64,000 nucleotides of DNA from assembly GCA_028023455.1 (NCBI GenBank), contig JAQFVV010006199.1, positions 8,568,972-8,632,971 on the forward strand. The letters run 5' to 3'. Shown piece by piece: positions 56,850-64,000 of the stretch. The stretch comes from Epiperipatus broadwayi (Eukaryota > Onychophora > Udeonychophora > Euonychophora > Peripatidae). A model generated the notes under the pieces. It did no database searches and was not told the DNA's origin. It saw only the letters and a list, made by a program, of their open reading frames with translations. The translations under genes and the position numbers were made by a program. Each line of letters begins with the position of its first letter. Within the stretch, counting starts at the first letter, position 1.

Positions 56850-58440
56850 CAAGAATACAATTTATTCAAAAAATTAATTTATGCAAGATATTAATTGAGT
56901 GATGACAAATACTAATTTAACTTTTTATTGATTGCATTTAACATACACTTAACAATAAATAATACTACTATCTAATATCCATTAGTTACTCAAAGTTACA
57001 ATAGATGATGCTGTAATATTTGATTGAACACAAGTATAATTTATATACCTGGAATTTTCACTGTAATTATATAGACGATTCTAGAGTAATGTAAAATAGA
57101 GAGAAACATCGTCCTCAAGGACTCTTTCAATTAATCATGCCATAAATAGATAAGCAGATTTAAAAGGCTGATCAAACAATAGGAAAGCATTTGACACTGA
57201 TAGAAGTAATTTGCAATGATTTTTTTCTCGACTCGTATCACATCTATTGTATCATCTAATGTTGAAAATTCATTGTAAAGCAAATGAAGCCGGATTATTC
57301 AAATAAGCATTTTTTTCTTCTTCAGAAATAATTTTTAACGGCTTTTATTTTGTGTTTATTCATTTCAACTGAATATCATTACACATTTGTTTTATTAATG
57401 GTTTTGATATCATTTGTTTTTCAAATTATATTTTAAACTTAATTATTTTTCCCGTTTCTTATTCTTCTATTAAAGTTTTAATTAAGCATAAACATTGATA
57501 ATTTCTGAATAATAAATAATCTAACATTCTACAGAATCCCCCCCACTATTGTTTATTTTTTAATGTTTTATAATTGTTAATTATTGTTTTTAAAAAACTT
57601 AATGGAAAAGGGGAGTAGCATTACTTAAAAGATAATTTAAATATTATCTAAATAAATAATTAGGTTTAAATACTTTTAAGAATTAAAACATTTAGGTTAT
57701 AATTTGGAAAATACACGAAAACTTCAATCTTCAGTACATTGCAGTATAGAAAACCAGAGTACAGCTAATTAATACTCTGAGAACAGTAGATAACTAATAT
57801 AGTAATTAGAATACTATAATTGAATTCCAGGCAATGCTAACAGTTTGTACATATATATTCTTCCAAAAGAAAATTGTAAATTCCAATTTTTAGAAGCGAA
57901 TGTAGGTAAATCTGTAAAATAATAAGCTAATCTTAGGTTATTCTCAAAAATTAGAGAAGTTTGAGCAACTAAAAGTTAATTCAAATTAGTAGCCTTAAAC
58001 TGCCAAAAAATATGGAAACAAATTTTATTTCTAAGTATCTTAATAATGATTTTTTTTTATTCTGCTTGCTAGCTAAAGTCTGTTGGAAAATGTCACTGTC
58101 CATATTCAAGTATTTAATGTTAACATAAAATTATTTTTTAAAATGTTTCAAAAATATTATATGATCATGTATATAATTTAGATAAAATATAAACAATCAT
58201 TATTTCAATATATTACTTATTTTCAAAGCTATTAAACTATAATTCATAATAAATTTATATATATTTAATAACGTAAGATTTTCTTCCATTCTGATAGTTG
58301 TCTCTGGCAATAAAGATATCAAACAATTAAGTGTCTGTTCGTAGCAAATAACTATTTTACTAATAATGAAAACGTTGGAAAGTATAAATAAAAACGTGTT
58401 TAATAAATAAAAAGTAGAATGGTAATAAAAATTATATATC
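56850..58440. other. AT-rich intergenic DNA
   Basis: No gene is recognised in this interval. Confidence 0.5.
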
Positions 58441-58800
58441 TACATCACATAATGTGGAATCATATGCAGTGAAAGGCTGCAGAAAGGGGTTTGCTATTAA
58501 CTGAAAGGAGACCATTTGATTCCTCTTGGAGGCCTTAAAGGAACCGAGCAGGGCAAATTCCTAATGTCCACTCCATACGTTCTTGTCATTGCAACTGTTA
58601 TTACTATGTGAGTATTCATATAGTATACGAACATGGATGGGCTGCTGACCAACATGCATTAGCCAGCATGGTGAGTTTATTGGCTGTTTCCCTCTGAGTT
58701 TAAGATCAAGAAACACCATGGCCTTTCTTCTCAGTGCTGGATAAGGCAGAATGAATGTTTGTGTAAATGATAAATATTTTTCCAATACATATATACAATT

Positions 58801-60157
58801 ATGACAGACAAAAGTAAAGCATGGCCCTTATTCCCAGGAGGTTATAAAATCAATCAAGACAGTGGTTGGTGGCCAAAGGCAGAGGGTGCTAAGAATCCCC
58901 TGATTGTAAACACAGGCTGCCAATTGCTGACAATTTTTTATTTAGGTACTTACAGCTGCAGATCACTTTTAAGTGAAGGAAAATTGCAAGAATTAGAAGA
59001 AGAACTGTCATATTAAATGGGACATTATTGGACTTTATGAAGTTAGAAGAAAAGGTGAAGAGACAATTGATTTAAAAAGTGGACATATACTCTATTATAT
59101 AGGCACAAATATTGGAAATACAAGTGGAGTAGGATTCATTATAAATAAAAAGTGGAAGAACAATATTGTGGAGATTGATGGTGTATCAGACAGAGTGACA
59201 AAATTAGTTATACAACTTAATAGCAGATACCAAATGCAGATAATTCAGGTTTGTTCCCTAACAAGTTCTCATAGTGATGAAGTAGTAGAAGATTTTTATA
59301 TGGATGTACAAAAGGCTTTTGATCAGAGTAAACAACATTTTAAAATTGTTATGGGAGACTTTAATGCTAGAATTGGTAAACAAATAAAAGATGAAAGTGC
59401 TGTAGGTAATTTTGGTTATGGTAATAGAAATGAGAGAGGACATAGACTTGTGGAGTTTGCAGAAAAAGGAAAACTTTATATTATGAATTCTTTTTTTGAG
59501 AAAAATGTTAAAAGGAAATGGACATGGAAGCATCCAAATGAAGGTACAGCAGAATTGGATTGTATTTTGACTAACAGGAAATACATATTTCAAGATTATA
59601 ATGTTCTTAATAAATTTAACACAGGAAGTGATCATCGATTAGTAAGGTGTAAGATACGTGTTAATGTAAAACTAGAGAGACAAAAATTATTAAGAAAAAC
59701 AATATTTGCAGTAGATATTCCTAATCTTCAGAAACATTCTAATGAATTTAAATTAGAACTTACAAATCGGTTTCAAGTATTAGTAGATTTTGAACATGAT
59801 ACAGATGTGAATGAAATTAATATGAAAATAATTGATACACTTTTAAAAACTGCAATAAAGATAGCTGGTAGAAAAAAGCAGCAATTGACTAATAAAATTT
59901 TTACTGAGACTAGAGAATTTATGAAGAAAAGAAGGAATATGAAGATATACAAAAATGATGCATTAAAAAGAATTGAATATCTCAAATTTTGTAAAATGGT
60001 GCAGAAAAGAGTTGAAAATGATATAAGAAAGTATAACTGTGAACTAGCAAGGAAAGCTGTAGAAGAGAATAAAAGTCTCAAGAATGTTAAACAACATTTT
60101 GGTATTGACAGGAAATTTATATCTGCAGTAAGAAAAAAAGATGGAATTATTACTTAA
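58801..60157 (+). pseudogene. RTE endonuclease domain and linker
   Basis: The first frame (58801-59016) ends CRSLLSEGKLQELEEELS. A 1-bp shift near 59005 separates it from IKWDIIGLYEVRRKGEETID, which carries the metal-binding E of the endonuclease. SGVGFIINKKW, GDFNARIGKQ (catalytic D and N), the ERGHRLVEFAEKGKLYIMNS segment, KRKWTWKHPN and TGSDHRLVRCKI (SDH catalytic motif) follow in the usual order. The frame stops at 60157 (TAA) just before the RT. This apurinic-like endonuclease nicks target DNA for priming. Confidence 0.9.
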
Positions 60158-60172
60158 AAGAGAGATGACATC

Positions 60173-61087
60173 ATGAAATTGGTAGAAGATTTTTATCAAG
60201 AATTATATAGTAATAATGAACAAGTACCTCCTATATCTATTACATCTTCCGAATTGCCCAGAATTTTAAATGAAAAAGTGAGACATTCAATTAAATGTAT
60301 GAAGAAAGGAAAGGCTCCAGGTAATGATGGAATTATAATTAATATATTAAAAAAAGCAGTTGAAGAAATAGAATTTTTTTTAGCAAAGTTATATAACAAA
60401 TGTCTAAATGATAAAGATGTACCAGATGATTGGAAGAATGCAGTAATAATATTAATATTTAAAAAAAGTGATAAAGAAGATATTAGAAATTACAGACCTA
60501 TCAGCCTTTTATCAGTTTTATATAGAATTTTTATGAAGATAATTACAAGTTGTCTACAGAGAATATTGAATTTCCACTAACCAAGAGAACAAGCTGGATT
60601 TAAAAGTGGTTTTAGTACAGTAGATCACATCCAGGTATTGAGAGAAGTTATAGAAAGGACAAATGAATATGAGTTGCCATTATGTTTTGGATTTGTAGAT
60701 TATGAAAAGGCATTTGATTCTATAAACATTTCTTCAGTTATTAAAGCATTGGATCATCAAGGTATAGATCCAGGATATTGTCATATTTTAAAGAATATTT
60801 ATAAAAATGCAACAGCAACAATTAGATTACATAATGATACTGGGAAAGTCAACATTGAGAAAGGTGTAAGACAATGTGACTCCATATCTTCAAAAATTTT
60901 TACAGCAGTGCTGCAAGAAGTATTTTGTGGATTAAAATGGGAAACTAAAGGAGTAAAAGTAAATGGAGATTATTTAAGTCATGTAGATTTCACAGATGAT
61001 GTAGTTATTTTTGCGAATAATGCTTCAGAGCTGCAGGGAATGTTGCAGGAGTTATCAGATGAAAGTAGGACTAAGGATAAATGTTAA
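60173..61087 (+). pseudogene. RTE reverse transcriptase domain
   Basis: Motifs in order: KGKAPGNDGIIINILKKA, VPDDWKNAVIILIFKK, RNYRPISLLSVLYRIF, a TAA at 60578 where the family has a residue before PREQAGFKSGFSTVDHI, then FVDYEKAFDSI (catalytic D), GVRQCDSISSKIFT (family GVRQGD, here G to C) and VDFTDDVVIF (catalytic DD, family FADD). A frameshift near 61065 ends the frame after LSDESRT; the sequence GLRINVKKTKVMFN continues in another frame. Confidence 0.9.
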
Positions 61088-61742
61088 AAAGACTAAAGTA
61101 ATGTTTAATCGATTTGCTCAAAATATGAAAAGAAAGATTATGATGAATTAGAAGAAGTTAACAGTTACAAATATCTTGGTCAGATTATTAATACAGATGG
61201 AAACATAATGGAGGAAATTAATCATAGAATTAAACTTGGTTGGAGTGCTTTTGATAGAAATAACTTGATACTAAAAGGAAATATGCCTATGTGTTTGAAA
61301 CAGAACGTTTTTAATAAATGTGTTTTACCAGTTTTTACTTATGGATCTGAGACTTGAAATCTTAATAGAAGGGCAATACAGAGATTTCAGACCACTCAAA
61401 GAAGTATGGAGAGATGTTTGTTGGGAGTAATAAGAAGAGATCAAAAATGCAATGTATGGGTAAGAGAACAAACAGGTGTTACTGACCTCATTGAAAAAAT
61501 TAAAAGATTGAAGTGGAGTTGGGCTGGACGAATTGCTAGAGGAGATGATAATAGATGAACAATTGAAATTTTAAACTGGATTCCAAGAGATTGTAAAAGA
61601 CCCAGAAAGAAAACACATGTGAGATGGATGAATGAAATAAGAAAGTCTGCAGGGGTGATGTGGAGAAGAGAAGCTAAAGATCAGAGAAGATGGATTAAAT
61701 TTGGAGTGGCCTTCATCCTGCAGTGGATTGATAATGGTTGAT
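61088..61742 (+). pseudogene. RTE ORF2 C-terminal region
   Basis: YKYLGQIINTDGNIMEEINH, then LPVFTYGSET with a TGA where W is expected, MERCLLGVIRRDQ, WSWAGRIARGDDNR with another TGA for W, and RWIKFGVAFILQWIDNG at the end. This C-terminal block with the final QW is characteristic of RTE-type proteins. It is the part retained in copies B and C. Confidence 0.85.
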
Positions 61743-61760
61743 GATGATGTTGATGCAGTG

Positions 61761-62025
61761 AAATAAAGAAAGGGAAATAAATATTTTTTATATATAATTA
61801 ATTAAATATGTATTTATGAAATAGTAGTTTTAAATTAGTATATGTAAAAATCAAGTCTTACAAAATCATCTTTTTTATAAACATTTGGGGGGAGGGGGGA
61901 TTATTAAGCAAATTAATTAATAAAGACTTCTCTATTGACATTAATGCAAATTTTAATAGTTACTCGGAAAAGAATTTTTCTACTGATATATTTATTCTTA
62001 TAAACTCATTGTAATCGAATATTAT
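61761..62025. other. AT-rich intergenic DNA
   Basis: No gene is recognised. A G-rich run (GGGGGGAGGGGGG, 61888-61900) stands out. Confidence 0.5.
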
Positions 62026-62480
62026 GAAAAGATAAAAGTTGAAATTCAAGACTTTTATCCACTAAACATGCTTTCAGCAGATCACTGCTGGAATCATAGT
62101 ACTGCATTAATTTGGCAATTGAAAAATATACCTATATATGAACATAATTTATTATGTAAATGAGGCTTAATATGTAAATATGGCATTTAAATGTTCCATT
62201 TTTTGACAATGGCACGCATGAATCTTTTCTGTTAATTGCATTCAGATTCTTTGCAATTTCCCAAGCCTCTATACATTTTCTTTTCCTATGGTCTCTTTTG
62301 GGACCAAAAGTATGACCAGTAGTGAATTCATAATCAAAGAAAATTGATTTATATTCATTATTACATCCATTACAGGCATAATTTTTGTGCTAAATTAATA
62401 TATCACTATGATTCTGGAAATGATCTGCTGAAAGCATGCTTAATGCATTATAAACGTCTGAAATTTCGTCTCTTGCCTTA
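62026..62480 (-). mobile_element. Penelope-like (GIY-YIG) remnant inside inverted arms
   Basis: Arms of about 85 bp, 62026-62115 and 62390-62480, are inverted copies sharing AGCATGCTTTCAGCAGATCA and AGAATCATAGT. Between them, on the minus strand, a frame reads YACNGCNNEYKSIFFDYE, FTTGHTFGPKRDH and RKRKCIEAWEIAKNLNAINR ending VPLSKNG. The R-K-R-K-x-x-E-A-x-x-I ... N-A-I-N-R block near the end resembles the C-terminal GIY-YIG endonuclease of Penelope-like elements. The catalytic GIY and YIG motifs are not seen, so this is only the C-terminal end. Confidence 0.5.
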
Positions 62481-63355
62481 TCGTAATATTCAGTTAAAAT
62501 AGGGTTGTAAGAATTACATTAATTAAAGGAAAGAGAATTAAATATTTAGAATTACTGATATACTTACTAAATCTAAATGGCATGACAAAAGCATTCCATA
62601 ATTACTTAATATTAACAAGGCTGTCTTAGTTGCAAGAATGATTGTCTTTTGCATGATACTCCAAAATGACATAGTATCATCATTAAACATTTCAATATTG
62701 CAAATTAAAATAATTAAAGTTGTTTTTGTATTTAAAGCATTGTCAATTTAAACTGATTCTACTGCCTTCAGACAATTTAACATGTTTCATATCTTGTTTA
62801 TAAGCAAAACTTTTAAATAATTAAAACCAGTTGAATTCCATGTTTTGTTTTTATTAGGAAGAAAAGTCATGATAAACACAATAATTGTTTTCTTTCTTCA
62901 CAATCTGTTATCCAAAGTATTGCAACATTATAGTATTAATTTTATTATTCTTACAGAATTTTTCTCCCCAAATTTTTTTTCTATATACATTTCAATAATT
63001 TATAATTTTTTATATAAAATCTCTATCTATGTTCATTATTAGTAAACCATAACTTTTTAAAATTCTTGCCATATTTCTTGTAACCAAAAAGTAGGTAAAA
63101 TGAAGCATTTTGTATTACTTTTTATTTAAAACTATTATTACTTTCTTAAATTTAAAAGGAAATATAACAAAAACAATACTGTATATCATTTTCTCTGCCT
63201 GTTTATTGTACAATGAAATATACTTTACCTTATAATACTAAAAATCTTAAAATTAATACGATACTTCAAATAACAATTCTAATATTGTATAATATTAAAT
63301 CGTCCATGCACTTTATTACTGTTACACAATGCTTTATTTAACACCCTATTTTACA
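62481..63355. other. AT-rich intergenic DNA
   Basis: No gene is recognised. A 65-codon hydrophobic frame at 62845 lacks motifs. It may include worn parts of the Penelope-like element. Confidence 0.45.
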
Positions 63356-63384
63356 GTTTTGATTGACCCAGCAATCTTCTTCAG
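63356..63384 (-). other. Hammerhead-like core remnant
   Basis: On the minus strand: CTGAAGA (fits the CTGANGA core), stem GATTG-CTGGGT-CAATC, then AAAAC where GAAAC is expected. No convincing stem I or stem III is found. It lies about 0.9 kb upstream, on the same strand, of the Penelope-like remnant, a family whose terminal repeats often carry hammerheads. Confidence 0.25.
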
Positions 63385-63484
63385 AACTACAACATAATAC
63401 AAACATATAATTTACATTCTATATATACATCTTATAATCATATTATACTTATACTATATGATTATAAGATGATTATATGATCAT

Positions 63485-64000
63485 CATCAACCATTATCAA
63501 TTTACTGCAGGATGAAGATCTCTCCATGTTCAATTCATCTTTTTTGATCTTTAGCTTCTTTTCTCCACATCACCCCTGCACACTTTCTTATTTCATCCAT
63601 CCATCTCACATATGGTCTATTTCTGGGTCTTTTACAATCTCTTGGAATCCAGTTCAAGATTTCTATTGTCCATCTATCATCATCTGTTCTAGCAATATGT
63701 CCAGTTCAACTCCACTTCAGTCTTTTAATTTTTTCAATGAGGTCAGTAACACCTGTTTGTTCTCTATCTTATCCATATATTGCATTTTCAATTTCTTTGT
63801 GTTGCACCCAACATGCATCTCTCCATACTTCTTTGGGTAGTCTGAAGTCTCTGCATTGTTCTTCTATTAAGTGTCCAAGTCTTAGATTCACAAGTAAGAA
63901 CTGATAAAACATATTTATTAAAAACCTTTCTTTTTAAACACATAGGATATTTTTTTTTAATATCAAGTTATTTTTATCAAAATCATTTCAATCAAGTTTA
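63485..64000 (-). mobile_element. RTE-like LINE, copy C (3' end, runs off the window)
   Basis: The reverse complement aligns with about 61240-61755: tail TGATGATGATCATATAATC side, CTTCATCCTGCAGTAAATTG, the RW.NEI region and the ERC segment. The 104-codon frame on the plus strand (63526-63840) is antisense to it. The remainder lies beyond 64000. Confidence 0.85.

Larger units (their letters stand above)
58450..61760 (+). mobile_element. RTE-like LINE, most complete copy
   Basis: About 350 bp of 5' region (shared with 22430-22728) precede an ORF with endonuclease, reverse transcriptase and a conserved C-terminal segment. The element ends in GATTGATAATGGTTGATGAT-type repeats, the short tandem 3' tail typical of RTE-clade elements, rather than a poly(A). 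No ORF1 is seen, also as in RTE. At least three stops and two frameshifts inactivate it. Other copies: 18425-20040 (minus), 22430-26320 (plus), 63485-64000 (minus). Confidence 0.9.

Noticed and set aside
59258-60399. Minus-strand open frames under the best RTE copy.
   Set aside because: They are shadows of the endonuclease and RT coding strand.
62845-63042. 65-codon hydrophobic open frame.
   Set aside because: It is F/I/Y-rich, as expected from AT-rich chance sequence, with no start context or motif.
63526-63840. 104-codon plus-strand open frame.
   Set aside because: It is antisense to the 3' end of RTE copy C.

Overview
This is a stretch of a eukaryotic nuclear genome, almost certainly an invertebrate animal. 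About three quarters of the bases are A or T, there is no dense run of long open frames, and most recognisable content is transposable elements in different stages of decay: a Ty3/Gypsy LTR retrotransposon, several copies of one RTE-like LINE, a relic of a second LINE with a CCHC ORF1, a probable Penelope-like remnant, tRNA-derived SINEs, a hAT-type MITE, several long palindromic MITE-like elements, and microsatellites. I cannot name the species. The RTE, SINE and Penelope-like content would fit an arthropod or a lophotrochozoan, and this is inference.

Layout. 0-17 kb: AT-rich intergenic DNA with a hammerhead-ribozyme-like motif (about 645-706, plus strand), dispersed repeats, a decayed LINE (about 7.6-10.1 kb) and a second hammerhead-like motif (about 15.17-15.22 kb, minus strand). 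17-27 kb: a tRNA-derived SINE, an RTE copy on the minus strand broken by a SINE-like insertion, then a second, internally deleted RTE copy (22.4-26.3 kb) that received two further insertions: a 364-bp hAT-like MITE and a 2.5-kb block of about 350-bp tandem repeats arranged head to head, bounded by an exact 13-bp target duplication. 27-33 kb: possible host-gene traces, namely a TATA/CCAAT-like promoter, a 43-codon ORF and a convincing terminal exon ending in a CaaX-like motif. 33.3-38.5 kb: a complete but inactive Gypsy element (two LTRs of about 604 bp, TSD ATTAT). 38.5-43.2 kb: long palindromic elements, PHD-like coding relics and a dispersed repeat in direct and inverted copies. 43-58 kb: mostly unique AT-rich DNA with a SINE, coding relics, TA microsatellites, a promoter plus possible small spliced gene at 51-52 kb and a promoter-like site on the minus strand near 55.1 kb. 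58.4-61.8 kb: the best RTE copy, with endonuclease and reverse transcriptase but several stops and frameshifts. 62-64 kb: a GIY-YIG-like (Penelope-like) remnant inside inverted arms, and the 3' part of another RTE copy on the minus strand running off the window.

The order of events can be partly read: RTE insertions came first, the hAT MITE and the tandem/inverted block landed in one of them later, and the Gypsy element (about 4% LTR divergence counted by eye) is one of the younger arrivals. The items most worth follow-up are the foldback-like block with its conserved, apparently covarying hairpin, the two hammerhead-like motifs, and the candidate CaaX exon.
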